The notes: a model not told the origin generated them from the sequence alone. Shown: positions 37,032 to 50,900, counted from the first letter of the stretch. The stretch: 64,000 nt of DNA from Heterotrichella gracilis (GCA_032358255.1 JAULBX010013096.1:36701-100700); one strand, 5' to 3'. Numbers and translations: made by a program.

Positions 37032-40000
37032 ATGGCCAGCCCCCCCGCGTCCCAGGCTTCCGCCTCCTCAGGGTCCACGGACCTGGAGGCGATGCTGGAG
37101 GCGGAGCTGGGTGGGGACAGCGACAGCGAGGGAGAGGGGGCGCAGGGAGCGGAGCAGGAGGATGGGGAGGAGTTGCAACGAGCCGATGAACGCAGCAATG
37201 GGTAGGTGTTGGTAGGAAATGGCCATGGTGTGATGGCGGTGTATGGCCAGTAGAATTGCAGCTGCATTGGGTACAGGCATGCTTGTGTAAACTCGTGTAT
37301 CCCTGCTTCGAAAGCCATGCCTGCTCTCTTCTACTTGAAAATTTATCGGAAACTCGCACCTTTGTACATTAGTTGTAGCCTGCCCCCAGTGTGAGCGTCG
37401 TTTTCTGTTCCGTAACATATGCATGCATTGCCCCCTCCAAATGCATGCACATGCCATACGCACATGGCAGCAGTCCCAGGTCAGCAACGTGGTGCAAGTG
37501 TACTGCATTTCTATCAGAAGAGCACTATCTCAAAGTCTGCCCATTTGCTAGCGTATGGCCACTGCTTGGTACTGGCACCTCGTGAATTGCCCTCTTGACA
37601 CCACCAGTACCCCCCCACAGACCCAGTGCGTCAACTTCCAGCCCACCCTCCAAGAAGCACAAACCAGGTGGGTGGCACAACTTACTCGTGCATGGCCTAC
37701 TTGCATTCAGCACTCCCCATCACCGGGCGCTCCTGCAGGGTCAGTCAGCCCCCGCCTGGTGTAGGACAATGCCCCACCGCTGGCCTTCCCACTCACACCT
37801 GGTTCTCAAACTTCACCTCAGGTGTCGCCGCAGAGCCCCTGTGCCCCCCGCACCCTGGCTACATGTTTGGCATGTGCATACGCTGCGGGCGGGCCAAACC
37901 GCAAGGGGAGGAAGAAACCAGTGCTGGGGTAGCGCTCAGGTGGGTGGCGGTGGTTGCAGCAGAATAGTGCCATACACGGGTACCTCCATGGCCCACAATT
38001 ATTTCCCTTCAAACATTGTGGGAACACCATTTTCCGCAACCACTCTCCCATCAACAGTTCTGATATCCGATATGACTTAGGGGTGGTAATAGAGGTAACA
38101 CCAGCCAGTGCCTGGCCCACATTTGCTACCTGCTGCAATGGCTGGTGGTGCATACTAGATCTGCCCATTTTGGGTATGCTCCCTGGCTTTACCGCATGCT
38201 GCAATGCCCGCAGCATGGGCCCCGCGCACCCCGTTGAAAGCCCCCCTGCCCCGCAGGTACATCCATCGAGGGCTGGAGATATCTGGGCAGGAGGCGGACA
38301 GGATACGGTGAGGGGCACGTCCACCTGCACACCTTGACAGCCATGACTGTGCGCTGAAACACCGCCCAGGAGCCTGTGTACCACTGGCCCAACATGGTGC
38401 CGCTCGCCTCTTCTGCGCCGCTGATGCACCTGCATGCATGATGTGGCAACATCACACATGACACCGCACGTGGTCGCGCACCCGCATCCACGTGGCAGCC
38501 CACACATGCACACATGCCATATGCGCCTGGCACCACACCCACACAGCGCACCAGCATGCAGCGCTGTGGCATGACGCATGAGCACGTGGTCATCCAGCTT
38601 GCATTCCCCTGCCAATGCACATCGCCCATCAACACCCCACCCACTCCCCCGCAGTGCCGGGTCCAAGGCGGCCCTTGCCTCCGCCCGCAAGCTGACCCTC
38701 ATCCTGGACCTTGACCACACGCTGCTCAACAGCACGCGCATGCACGAGGTGGGGGCCGAGCGGCTGCAGGCAATGCAGGACATGGTGCAGGCGGAGGAGG
38801 GGAGGGAGCACAAGCACCTGTTCCCGCTGCCACACATGAGGATGTGAGTGGGAAGGAGGGCGGGGTCAGCCACTGAGTACGCCCTGCCATTGCCTCACCA
38901 CTTGGCACCACGTGCCTTCCTGGCACTGCCACCTGTGGGTCACCCCCGGGGCCTAGCCTTGGTCCCGCCATACGCGGCACTACCTGGCCAGGAGCAGCAT
39001 GTACCCACAACCCACACCATCATTGTGTGGCACTTCCAAACCCCATCCTCACCCAAGTGCACATGCCCGTGCCACTCCTGGTATCACACACCCATCCCTA
39101 GTTGGTCGACTACTCCCTGCCACCTTCCACCCACGCACCCCCACCCCCACCCCCACCCCCATCCTCACCAGGTGGACCAAGCTGCGTCCCGGCGTGCACA
39201 CCTTCCTGTCCTCCGCCGCCTCCATGTTTGAGTGCTACATCTACACTAACGGGGACAGGGAGTATGCGCGGGAGATGGCCAAGCTGCTGGACCCGGGGGG
39301 CAAGCTGTTTGGGGACAGGATCATTGCGCAGGTGGGGGAAGGGGGGTAAAGGGGAGAGGGGCGGCTGGAGGGGGGGAGTATTACACTGGTGTGCAATGCG
39401 GGGTGTGGAACTGCAATGGGTTAGCGCCATGGAGTGCAGAGGCCATTGCATGGGAACCAGGGAAGGGCGGGTGGTGGGTGTACACAGCATCCAGCCTGGA
39501 GAGAAGGGGCAGTCATTGTCCGCTGGGCTTGGCCACATATTGCTGCATGCGTACCGCCCGCTGCCCAGTAGTGGCGCCATCAATATGCACATTGGCAATC
39601 AACACCATTGCATGCCCCCCCCCCCACATATCTCTCTTCTCAACCACAACCCCCTTCCCCTCAGTCCGACAGCACCACCCGCTATGTGAAAGACTTGGAC
39701 ATAGTGCTGGGCGGGGAGGCGCATGCGCTCATACTTGATGACACGGATGCGGTGTGGCCCAGGCACAGGGCAAACCTCATACAGGTGGGAGGGGGGAAGG
39801 GAGACTGGGGCACGGGTACTATATGATACATGTATGCAGAATGGAGGGGACTGGGGCGAGGCCTACCCGGTGCAGGTGGTGGGGTGGGGCATGTGGGCGG
39901 CACAAAGAAAACTAGATTCAAGGAGGGAGGCATGCTATTTGCTGCACCCTGGTGTGACCCCCAAGGACTCTGCGCACATCCTAGCACCAGGTTGCCGCAC

Positions 40001-41665
40001 ATGCCATTGCTGATCCCTTTCCTTCTCCTCCATAGATGCACCGCTACATCTTCTTCCCCGCATGCTCCATGCGGTTTGGCAGCGGTGAGCCGTGCTGGCT
40101 GGACAGGGGGGGCGACGAGGGGGAGGGGGAGGCGGAGGGGGGCCTGGGCACGGCGCTACACGTGCTCAAGCGGGTGGGTGGGAGGGAGCGGATGGGCCTC
40201 CCACTCTGCAATCACTTGGTTTTCTCCAGGCGCATTTTGTTTGCCCATAGCTTGACTTAAAAATCCCAGTAAAGAATTGCAATTGCAAAGAAAATTTGCA
40301 AATCTTCTTGGAGGTTGGTATCGTATTTCCATACCTCATTTTATCGCCTTAGCATCCCCACACCTTCAGGTGTACGCCTCCTACTTTGGTGAGGGTGAGT
40401 GCGACGTGCGGCCTGTGCTGGCTGCACTCAAGCGCAAGGTGCTGAGCGGCTGCCACCTGGCATTCAGCAGAGTGTTTGCAACTAACACAGACCCGTCGCA
40501 GTACTACGAGTGGGTGCTGGCCAAGGAGGTGGGTGGAGTGGGGGTTTGAGCGAAGAATGGGATTGTACAGGGGCGCATACGCATGTGCGGTGGTGCATGT
40601 GTGGTCCTGCATTGGCGGCTATAGGAGGCGCGGGGCGCAGGAAGTTTCAGATGGCGTGGGGCGCACCCCATTGGGAGCTGGGGCGCTCAGGGTGCATAAA
40701 TTTTTGTTTATTTTAACGTATATATTTACTTACTTCCATTGAATTCATGTAATTGGCATCCCGGTATTTTACCTGGGTTAATTTACTCTTTGTAACGTGG
40801 GATATAACTTCCCTTTACAAGGATTTCCACTCGTGCTTAGGGCACGTGTCTGCGCACCTGCACTCCTAGCGTTGCAGGGTACTAGTGCGAGTGTCCCACC
40901 TTGCACTGAGCAGCGGATGCGTCTAGCAGCAAGAGGGCAGGCAACCCCTTGCGCCGTTGCATCCCCCCCTCCATCTCCAGATGGCATCCGTCACCATGCC
41001 CATGCTGCCAACTTCACCTCTCGCTCCCCACCCACCACATCCTTGTGCTGCAGCTGGGTGCCGAGGTGAGCGCCGATGTGTCCTCCGCCACCACCCATGT
41101 GGTCACACGCAGCGACGGCACAGACAAGGCGCGGTGGGCCAAGGCACATGGGCGCCACGTGGTGTCACTGGAGTGGCTGTACGCATGTGCCTGGCGATGG
41201 AAGAGGGCAGCGGAGGAGGACTTCCCCGTGGCAGCGGGCCAGGGGGGAAAGGTTGGGCCAAGAGGGGCGGAAGACGACCTCAAGGTAAGGGGATATATTG
41301 TGGAATTGCATGTGTCCATGCAGCTGCAGCATGTGCATATCATGCGGCAATTGCAATTATGTGTGCGCGGTCGGACAGGTACTGCTAATGGTGAGGAACA
41401 CCCACCTCTGCCCATTGTGTGTGTGGCGTGCTAGTGCTGTGTAACAACCCCCATGGTGCTGGCGCAGGCAGCAATTGCTGCAGCTGGAGGTGGAGCGGAC
41501 GCTCCGCCGCACGCCACAAGCGCTGAGGTGGCCAATGGACATGGAGACCCTGCAGCAGCAGCAGTCGATGAGCCAGGGGCAGCAGCAGGCAGTGACGCGT
41601 CAGCGCCATCAGCAGTGCCAGCATCCCATGAGGTGCCAGCGCCAGCACCTGCACCCGCCAACTAG
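37032..41665 (+). CDS. FCP1/CPL-type RNA polymerase II CTD phosphatase with BRCT domain
   Basis: Eleven exons (37032-37201, 37621-37667, 37822-37939, 38257-38307, 38655-38843, 39172-39331, 39665-39784, 40036-40173, 40370-40528, 41054-41284, 41468-41665) join to 526 residues. The enzyme dephosphorylates Ser residues of the RNA polymerase II C-terminal domain in the nucleus. Seen in order: acidic N-terminus, CPPHPGYMFGMCIRCG (a Cys motif of plant FCP1-like proteins), YIHRGLEIS, catalytic DLDHT at 147-151 with the two nucleophile-set Asp residues, KLRPGVHTFL, YIYTNGDREYA, ILDDTDAVW (second catalytic Asp pair at about 270-271), then a BRCT domain (about 385-445: LGAEVSADVSSATTHVV ... VVSLEWLYACAWRW). 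The Ala/Pro-rich tail has no known motif. The architecture equals Arabidopsis CPL4/CPL3 C-terminal halves and yeast Fcp1. All phases agree. Confidence 0.93.
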
Positions 41666-43269
41666 GTGCCAGCTGCCAGCAACGCTGTGTTTGCCTTTCC
41701 CTTTGAGGATAGCCCGGTCACCCACCTTTGGCTGGTGACATAGCAGCGCAGTGCATGGACAGGCCATGGTAACGCAGTTGCGGCACGTGCATGCCGCCAC
41801 CATGCTGCTGCAGTGTGGTTAACACTGTGAACCGTATGTTAGGTTTAGGTTGTACACAGCAAGCAGGCCAGGGTGGGGGGTACGAGTTGCTGGGCAAATA
41901 GTGTTTGGACTTTATCCTGTAAGTTACAGATTGTCATGGTAGCTTGGCGCAATACTATCGTTGAGGCCAGGCGGGATGTATGGGTCATCGTATGGCTTTG
42001 AGATTCCACCATTGGAGTGGTTCCTGGTGTCATCGACTGTGGATGTTACAGTTGTTGTATTGGATAACAACGTAGTACAGATCTGTCGACAGGTCAAGGT
42101 ACAAATAGTTATGAAATATCCATATCATAACATCATTATCACCAAGTCACGGTGAGCTAATGCCTTTATTTCATAATCTGGCGCTAAATTGTTGCATGCC
42201 AGGTCCCACCATGGCACTTCCCAACATCAAAGTTTAAGTAAAACTGCATGCAACTGGGTGTTGAACAACGGAACCGGGGTTCCCACTTCCAAAAATTGCA
42301 GAACTGGAAGTGGGTGGCAAAAAAACAAGATCTCGTTGAGAGGAACTAAGCTTGGCTAGCAGCGTAGTATAGTATACGTAGATGATAACATGTTGCAGTT
42401 TAACTTATGCATGCTAATATCATGTTGTGCATGTTATGTCGCAGCATGCTGCAGTATACTACTACTACCTTGAAAACCTTTAAGGCATTTCCAGTGTAAA
42501 ATGCAGGGGAAACTTGAGTCACTATCGAGTTAGTTGAACTTTGGGCCCGGGGTCAAACCACCGCACCCAATGAGTGCATACAGCATACTCATGATTGCAT
42601 GCCGCAGGCGCCTGGCAGCCTGCCCTGAGGGGAAAATCAGGGGTAACCCGGGAAAAGGCCTATCACAGTATTACCGTAATACTTGAAGTGCTAGCAGCCA
42701 GGGTTTGCTGGGATATTCAACCTGGATATAATCAATGTTTCGTGACATTGTGTACAGTACTGCAGTAGATTGCCAACCAGGCTTGATTGTACACTGTCTG
42801 GTCTAAAGTGCATAGCATTGTGCAGTATTGGAGCACACGGCGTGGCACGTGCACTGCAGAACTTTTGACTCGAAAAAGTATTACTTTCATTGACAGAGGG
42901 TGCCCCTCAAAAACACACTGTCAGTACAGGGACGTGGTCCAGGATTACTATTACCTCAGCGAGCTTCAAAAAACCAAGGTGACATGTTCAACTAAAGCAA
43001 GCTCAGCCTGTTGGTGTCAAAATTCAGTTCGCATTGCAAGCATTGCTCTGTTGCAAAGCCCTCCCCCACCCCAGATGAGCAAATATCCACTCCCAACAGA
43101 CACACTCAATAGTTTAGCACTCGTAACATAAAAATGTACAGAGGTGCCTAGATTACCAGACATGACAAGACAGGCGTGTCCCCAGGGCCTGGGACCCCTG
43201 CGGCTGGTCCAGTCACATGCCTGGGACCCGCTCACAGTGATGGTGGTGCGCCGCAGCTGCTGCGGCCTT
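41666..43269. other. Intergenic region between convergent genes
   Basis: AT-rich, with no exon recognised. The plus-strand open frame at 42787-43131 has no domain and is poorly GC-biased. Confidence 0.5.
41918..41922 (+). terminator. Candidate TGTAA polyadenylation signal of the FCP1-like gene
   Basis: It lies about 250 bases beyond the stop codon, in the expected orientation for a chlorophyte gene. Evidence is the pentamer alone. Confidence 0.3.
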
Positions 43270-44363
43270 CTAGGGGGAGGCACCATCAGCTGCCTCCACG
43301 CGCATGGACCCAACACCACGCATGCTGCTACTGGCGCTGCTGCTTGTGCTTGTGCTTGTGCTGGCGCTTGTGGAGGTGGCAGGTGCGGCAGCAGGGGTGG
43401 GTGCGTTGCGCGTGGTGATAGCCTCCACTGCAATCTCCTCCACTGCCTGTGCAAAGGCTGCGCGCTTCCTGACGCATGTGACTGTGTCTATGAAGTTGCA
43501 CGCTGAGGGAGCGGAGGTGTTGGGGGGATTGGTGCCCACTGGGAGGTACTGGGTGGAGCCGGTGCACCACTCGCCTGCAAGGGGAGGAGATCAAGGGCAG
43601 TCAGGCACATGTCTCATTTGGTACAAAGCCACTGCACAGTCTCTGAGACTCTGAGTCAGACGTTATCATATTGTCACTGCAGTTCACATGTAATACTGAA
43701 ACATCCAAACATATAGTCATCAATAGCAAAAAACACATTCTTTTGCAATAAATTGTCTGTTTTATCACAGAAGGAAAACCCAACTTGTTTTCCATTCCAC
43801 ATACGTAACTAAACACCCCCATTACCTGGGCCCAAATTTAATCCATGGCACAGGAAATCCATGGGACGCGCACACTATAGTAGCTACAACACACCCTAAA
43901 TACAGATACCATTTAAATAGGCATGTGCCCCCCCCCCCCCCGCTCACCCACTTCAACATCCCTCACCTGTGATTGACCTGGTGCTCTCATTGGCTGGCCT
44001 GATGACGGTGTCAGGTGCATACGCAACATCATAGCCAAGGAACTTGCACAGCGCGCCAGCAGCGGGTGCCCCGCACTGCCTCCCGCTGTCTATGCACGCA
44101 TCCACCTTGTCGCCAAACACGTTGAGGTTGCCCTGGCAGTAGAACCACAGGTGAGAGTGCGGCCAGGCGCCCTCCACGCGGGGGGCCTCCGACACCCACA
44201 CCTCCCCATAGCTGTCGCACAGGGGCCAGGACAGGGCTTGCGTGGAGGGGGCAATGAGGAGCAGCAGCGCAGCAGCTGCGGCAAGGACCAGCGGAATACT
44301 GCGCTTGCAATGGGAGGAGGTGTCAGCATTCTCTATGTGTAATGCGTGTCTCACTGCCGGCAT
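43270..44363 (-). CDS. Secreted or membrane-anchored Cys-containing protein of unknown function
   Basis: Two exons on the minus strand (44363-43967, 43574-43270) joined in phase 1 give 233 residues. Residues about 22-43 (IPLVLAAAAALLLLIAPSTQALS) are a strong signal peptide or signal anchor after an unusually long 21-residue basic start. The mature part begins LCDSYGEVW and carries a spaced Cys pattern (WFYCQGNLNVFGDKVDACID, RQCGAPAAGALCKFLGYD). The CGxPAAxxxCxxxGY arrangement resembles a short motif in secreted plant proteins of unknown role. The second exon has more Cys (EWCTG, ACNF, VTC) and ends in a Ser/Thr/Ala-rich low-complexity tail, probably O-glycosylated, as in algal wall proteins. 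The only ATG in frame was used. A cell-wall or vacuolar lumen location is inferred. Confidence 0.7.
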
Positions 44364-47300
44364 GGATCCAAGCCATGTCCCATGTTGAATGTGCCATACT
44401 GATAGTGGTGTACTAAGTAGACCTGAATGCTAGGTATATTACTGCTGAGTATGGTTGCAGTTTATTGAACGAGCAGAGGCACTCATAAGTCAAATGGATG
44501 TATCTGACCCACTCAAGAGACCTCTCCCAGGCCAAGCCGGGAACTGTTGTATACATGCAATGCAAGAAAAAATACCTCCGCGTGTAGCTGATGGGGTAGT
44601 TCATGCAATTGACGCATGTTGGCAAGTTGGCAATGCCATGCAGTGTGCTGAAATACTTGTGGCAGCTCACATACATGGCTGCGCAGCGCACTGATGGCAG
44701 CGCAGTGTGCGCACTAGTGGCATACCTGTGCACTGTGCTCTTCATTGTGGCAATTGGGTCTGCACGCAGATCTAGCTTGAAGACTCCTTAAAAAATGGCG
44801 AAGGTGTTGATGTCTGATGTGGTGGCTGAGCTGCACAATGTAGAAGCAGGTGGGTGCACGCAGCGTAGTAGGTGGTTCAACTTGGAGTTGTCAACCTGTA
44901 GCGCAAAGAGGGTGAGGCTAAGCACTTGGTAGGGAGCAGGCAGGGGAAAGCAGCTGCTCCCCACTTAGTGTGAAGGGAAAGCAGTTGCTTCCCAGTGGGT
45001 GGCACCTAGCCTGGTGAATGCTGCACACGCACAGTTGTCAACTTGAAGTGGAGGATGTTCCTCACACACCACAAGCTCGTTCTATGCATATGGTAACAGC
45101 ACGACTCAGGCATGCCATGCCCTCATTGTGACAAGCAGGCTGGAGCCTCCAGTGAAGCCCCCCTAGGGGATGAGAGGTGTGGCACTGGCCTAGTGCTGAG
45201 CCTTGCGGCAACATCGCAATCAGATTCTCCATGTTGGTCACTGGAACTTAAGTGCATGGCGCCATACTAAGACGTTGAGTAGTGAAGTACATGGCGTCAC
45301 GCACTGCAGAACATACGGCACAGAGAAAACAATGCAAACGCTTCCCGGCAGCGGCCACAAATTTGCCCACTACCTCTCAGACTGACCCACACAGAGCCCC
45401 CGGCCATACCGTATGGGCTGGGTCGCTTGGTGCAACTTCAAGGCTGCAGTGGATGTTGGACGAGTACGGGTGCACAAATAGGGACAGTGGCGACACGGAA
45501 GGGCGTTCAACGTGGTTGGCGAGAGACAACCTACAGGGCTTTAACTTCAAGGCGGATTTGCAACAAGGGTGCACAACGTTCAACTCAACAAGCTCTGAGA
45601 GACTCCCAAAAGGAAAGGGCTATTGGAGCAAGGCGACGTAGTTTTTACCAGCTATGCGAGGTTCAGGGAGTCGATGTTGTTTGTGCAAGCACGAGCCAGC
45701 CACTCATGCTTATATACATCTTCCAAAGCAGCGCGCCTGGCCCATCATGGGTCATGATGCGAATCCATGTCGGAGATGGCCTTGGCATGGTGCCGGGATT
45801 CGGGGAAGCGTGTCATGATACTGCGCCAGGTGTGATGGGTCCCCATGGGGGCCACATGGGGACCAGTTCCCACTGAAGCCTCGCTGTGTGGGGGTGCACT
45901 TTGGCAGGTGCACGTGAAATGGTAGGTGCACGTGCACCGATTCTGAAGGATCCACCTGCGCCGGTACCAGGAAATCGTACTTGCATCATGAAGTGGTATC
46001 GCTGGAGCATCACCAGAGGACGCGTCTTGGGCCGCCACGTAGACGCTGTCCTGCGGGCATGTGACATCGTCCATCCCCAACAGCCACCCCATGCACTCAC
46101 CACAATCTTCCACTTGGCAGCTTCAAAGCAAGTGATGTACCCGAAACCGGCACTTTTGCAAAATGTCCATCGTTGGCGACGATTATGGGCACCAAAAGTG
46201 CAGGTCTTGAGGATACCGTACCCAAAAGTTTGGCATGGCGATGCATTGCATATCTTCTCATGACGCAGGTGACCTGCAGGTCGTTTTCCAAGTTGGCCTC
46301 AACCGTTGGCTTCCGGGAATCTCTCCAGTGATTCCCTCAGGCTGAGGACAGGTCCTAGGCATGCTGCCACCAAAACCAAACAGGGCAAAGCTCCATGCCA
46401 GTGACTGTGCTCAATCCCCCCAGGGCATTAACATGCAGCTTGAGGCCCTCAAGGATCCTTAACCTTGAGGGGCCTTAGGTTCAGCTATGAGTGGGGCGCC
46501 CGGCGCCGCGATGAGGCTCACCGAGTTGGCAACTAGTAATGGCTGGCCACTCAGTGTACACTCAGTGCATGCAATCACCCCCTTCCCTTAGGGAACACCC
46601 ACCACCCACTTGCCTCCTAGGGCCTGCTAGGCACCTGCTCGGCGGCGACGCATCACCTTCTCTCCATCCACCACCCAGACTGTGGCACCACCGGTGGCTC
46701 ACCCGGGATGCGCGCGCATCCATGGGACCCATGCAGGGGCTAATATTGACATCAGGAACGCACCTCAGACAGTGGTGATATGGAGAGTGACAGTACCACA
46801 TAGCCTAATAGTACTGAGTACTGCAGCCTGGGATCCGGGATGTTCAACACAGCTAGCTGTACATTGTAGGTGTGCAGTGCCACCCGATGATGGCAGATTG
46901 CAGTGGGTGCCGCAGTGGGCCACTAATGCTAAGCTTAAGAGTACGTCCGGCCAAGTGACATGGGTCCAGTCGGGTTCAAGCGGCTGACTCTATTAGTAAA
47001 TGGCTAGTAGTCCAGGGCGGAGCCTTTAGTAGCAAGTTTTCGGGCTCTTTTGCTGCCAAATTGGATGGCATATGCAATAACATGCACGTAGTATTACACG
47101 TGTATTGTACTGTACACTATGTACAACGGCATTGCAAATACTTCAGACTTTCTTTGTATAAAGAATTTGCCGAAATTCTTAGTGACAGCTGCTGCAGCAG
47201 CAGCACTCAGTGGCCCTATGGCACTCAAAACATGGCACTAAATACAGATACGTGCAGCATCATATGATGGGCCTCATATGTCCCTGACTACTTCGCCATG

Positions 47301-47943
47301 CATGGCTAAAATAAACAGCATTGCCTGAATTTAGCACTGCTGGCGCTGAATATGTGTCTTGCATCGTGGTGGCACATGTTAAGCTGCTGCTGTGAAGGGT
47401 TCATTCGTAATACACTGCTTTGGTCTCGTGGGTATAGGGCTGACGGGGGGAGGCCGGGGAGGCAGCAGGAGCAAGGAAGCATGGTCAAACATTTTTGTGG
47501 ACTAATTGCTCATCTGCACAGGCCACTGGCGGAAAAGGGGGAACATAAACACAAAATGGGAGCACTGCACTACTTTTATCTAGAGTGGATGTGCGCAATA
47601 TATGGGCTTGCTGGCATCCACTGCATGCTCCACCATGCCTGCGCGCCCCTCAGGTGCTGGAGGGCCATCACCTTCACTGGGGCGGATACTCTGGGCTGGA
47701 TGGCACAAGTAAGGGGGCTGCGGGCCGACTACGGGATAGGGCAGGCTCAAGGGCTGGGGTAATTGGTCATGATTGGTACAAAATTGTAACAGCTGTGCCT
47801 GGTTATATGCCATCTACTCTGTGCCAGGCTGCGTGGTACTTCAGCGGCATGGCTGTGCTGCGCTGGCTGGCAATGCCTATGTAGCTGCTGCTACGCGTGG
47901 GCAGGTCCGCCTTGTGGCGCTGGCTGGCGTGCGGCCATGTGCG
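44364..47943. other. Gene-poor region (3.6 kb)
   Basis: No full gene was resolved. One possible minus-strand exon is listed separately (46101-46273). A hairpin with about 12-base arms lies at 46442-46475 (aggccctcaagg/ccttgaggggcct). A plus-strand open frame at 45282-45641 has no known motif. Confidence 0.5.
46101..46273 (-). CDS. Possible coding exon of an unidentified Cys-rich product
   Basis: On the minus strand, between a ctgcag acceptor and a gtg|gtgagt donor, one frame is fully open and looks like protein, with regularly placed Cys (ICNASPCQTFGYG, LKTCTFGAHNRRQRWTFCKS, GYITCFEAAKWKIV). A following segment after a cccgcag (about 46058 downwards) starts DSVYVAAQDAS and contains CTCTYHFTCTC. 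No start, stop or family could be assigned. It could be part of a decayed mobile element with a zinc-binding domain, or chance. Confidence 0.25.
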
Positions 47944-50900
47944 TCAGTACTGCTGGTTGAGGACTGTGACGGGTATGTCCAGCAGGCCGAAGATTGAGTG
48001 CCAGATGCGCGGCCACTCCCAGGTCTGCGGCAGGTGGGAGGGTGGAGTCAGGGCACATGCACCACCAGGGGCCAAGCACATGCAGCGCCCACAGGCAACT
48101 TGTCACTGTGGACACATGTGTTTTGATTCATCAAGGCACATCAAAACCGTTCCCCACAGCGCTCATGCACTGGGACCCCCCTTCACCGCTCAACTCCCGC
48201 AACCTCTCGCCACCCACCACCCCAAGCACCCCTCCCCTCCCCCCTCCCTCCCGGTCCCCCTGCCCACTCACCAGGTGCTGCAGGTGCCACTTGATGTGCA
48301 GCTCATCCACACGCGTGAGCAGCCCCTCCTGCAGCAGCCGCGACAGCACAGCATGCTCCCTCCCCAGCAGGTCCAGCGTGAGCACCACGTAGTCATCGGG
48401 ACCAACCTGCTTGGACAGCCAGGCAGCCACATCCACCGACAGCATGCGCACGTCCTTGCCGTACTTGATCTGGTCGCGCACGCGGGTCACGGGCTGGGGC
48501 TGCTGCCGCCAGGGCCGCCAGGGCGCCCACAGGCCGTCAACCTGGGGGGTGGGAGGTGGGCGGTCAGGTGCCACTCGGGTTCCCCATTTGCTGGGGTGGT
48601 GCGGCTGAGTGCATGCATGTGTATGGAGTGGTGTGATGCGGGATGGTCACCAGCAAGAAGCAGCCGCATGGCACACAGCTATGCCTACCTTTGCCACCCC
48701 GTTTTCATCCAGCTTGTCTGTCTTGATGCCGTCATCAAAGAGTAGCAGCAGCAGGTCTTCAAGGGGGATGTCCTGCCTGAGAAAAACAAAGGAAGGAATC
48801 GCACATCAGCAAACCACTCCCCGACATATATATCAGTGAATGGCATCAATCTTGCTACATGTACAAATAGACATTTGACCCAAGGGACTGATCTTACATA
48901 ATAGACACATTGGCAAGATGCTGGCAGGCACAGCACTTCAACTAAGGCTGTGCACATACATGCAGGCCATGCACCCATCCACCCACCAAACGGATGGGTG
49001 GTATTACTTGGCCACCGCTGCGACTCCCATTGCATGCATCCCCTGCCCCCCCCCACCTGTTCACTCCCGCCGTGTTGACCACCACGCTCTCGGTTGCCCT
49101 CCCCGCCGCCTCGTTGTAGAACGTCACCTTGTGCTTCACCCCCCTCAGGCTGGCCAGTATCTTCTTGCGCATGCGCAGGTTGGCGCTGCCCGCCTCAAAT
49201 AAAAAGATGTGGTAGTCGGAGGCGTCCCAGTGGCTGTCCACAAAGGCACGCAGGTTGTCGCCAGAGCGCACCGCCAGGTCAGCGTACACCTTGCTGCAAG
49301 GGGGGAGGAGTGGGTGGGTGGGGCGGGGACAGGGGCACAGGGCATGTGTGAGGAGGTAGGGGCAGGCGGTGTGCATGCGGTGGGGCTGTGTGTGTGCTGG
49401 CCCTGGAGTTCATATATGTTGCCACAGCATCTGCTTGCACAAACCAGTGCAATGGCCTTGCCACCCATGATACCCTCACATTAACATGCTGGTCGATGCA
49501 GTTTCAACCCTGTCAAGGCCACGCAGGCTCACGCACACCACCCAGCCCCCTCACCACCACACTCACCGATCTACCTTCGCCCTGAAGCGCGGCTGTCGCC
49601 ACACCTGCAGGTGCTGCACACCCGCAATGAACATCTGCATGCCCGCGCCCCACGCGTGGGGGGAGTCAAACGCAACGTAGCGCCCTACGCAACGTGCAGA
49701 GGTGGGATAAGTGAGTGAGAGGCACTACGCCAGCCAGTACTCATCTATTCCAGAGCGGGTGACCCCTACTGGAAGTAGGTGCAACCACCCTGCACCCTTT
49801 GCCATGCACATGGCTTAAACCAAGCCAGTGCATGTGCTGCCCTCCCTGTTGCCCCTCGACCTGCACTGCACTGGCGCCCATTTCGTCCAAAGGCCGGCCA
49901 CGCAGGATGCAGGTCGCAGAGTGCAGGGGGTTGCATGCAGGGTCCCACTCTTTAGGCCCCAAACTGGGGCGCGGTAGTTTTTGATCCAGTTATTAACCAT
50001 TGCAATACAGCACAGTTTTTTGTAAATTAACTGTCAGGTACCCAACAGCATATGACCTTCTGAGTGACGACATACCTGGTACGTAATTACTCACAACGTT
50101 ATTCTGTGTTGTATACCTGGCAAACAAAGTACAAAAAACTGTGCTAATTGTCTTCATTTGCAAATAAGACAGGTTCGTTTATTTTCCATTAATGATTAAA
50201 CGCCAATACAATAAAGTTACTAAAGGCAATTGTAATATAACATTGATGGCCGTTTATTACAATACAACTTTGATGGCCTTGTCTGCAGCCCCTGTGCGGC
50301 CTGGGCCTGTGGTACGTTTCTGCAACCTTGCAGCATGCAGCTAGGGCACTCCATGTGAGGCGCACCTGTGGGGTCAAAGCGCGGCGCCGGCGTTGAGTGC
50401 GTGTAGCCTGGTCCCGGCCAGCCTGTCTGCGGGAACGCGCCCAGCAGCCACGTGGCGTTGTTGCGCATGTCCCACACGTACACGCGGCGCTCAGGGTGGT
50501 AGCTGTCCTGCAGCAGGTGATGGCGGCTGCCGCCCCACAGCTGGCACTTGCCGTCGCCTGCGGGGGGTGAAGGTGGGTGCGGGTGGGTGCGGGTGAGGAC
50601 ATGTGCGCAGTGGGGTTGGGTGAACAGTGGGACAACGGAATGGAGTGGACAGTGTTCACACTGCCTAAGAGGGGTCAACATATGCACAGAAAGTCGAAGC
50701 TCTACAAAAAGAAGGAAGTTACTTTTTAATTTACTTTTAATTATAATTTATTAAATAAGTTAAGAATTGCATGTTGTTCAGCCACTCACCCTCTCGCGCG
50801 ATGCTGTCTGGCTTGTACAGCTTGGTCACCCGCACCCTGTTCTCCACCATGTACACACCCAGCCCGTCGCATATGAGCAGCTGGCCGTCACTGAGGTAGT

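Noticed and set aside
37818-38873. 351-codon minus-strand open frame
   Set aside because: It overlaps three exons and two introns of the FCP1-like gene on the other strand and shows no domain.
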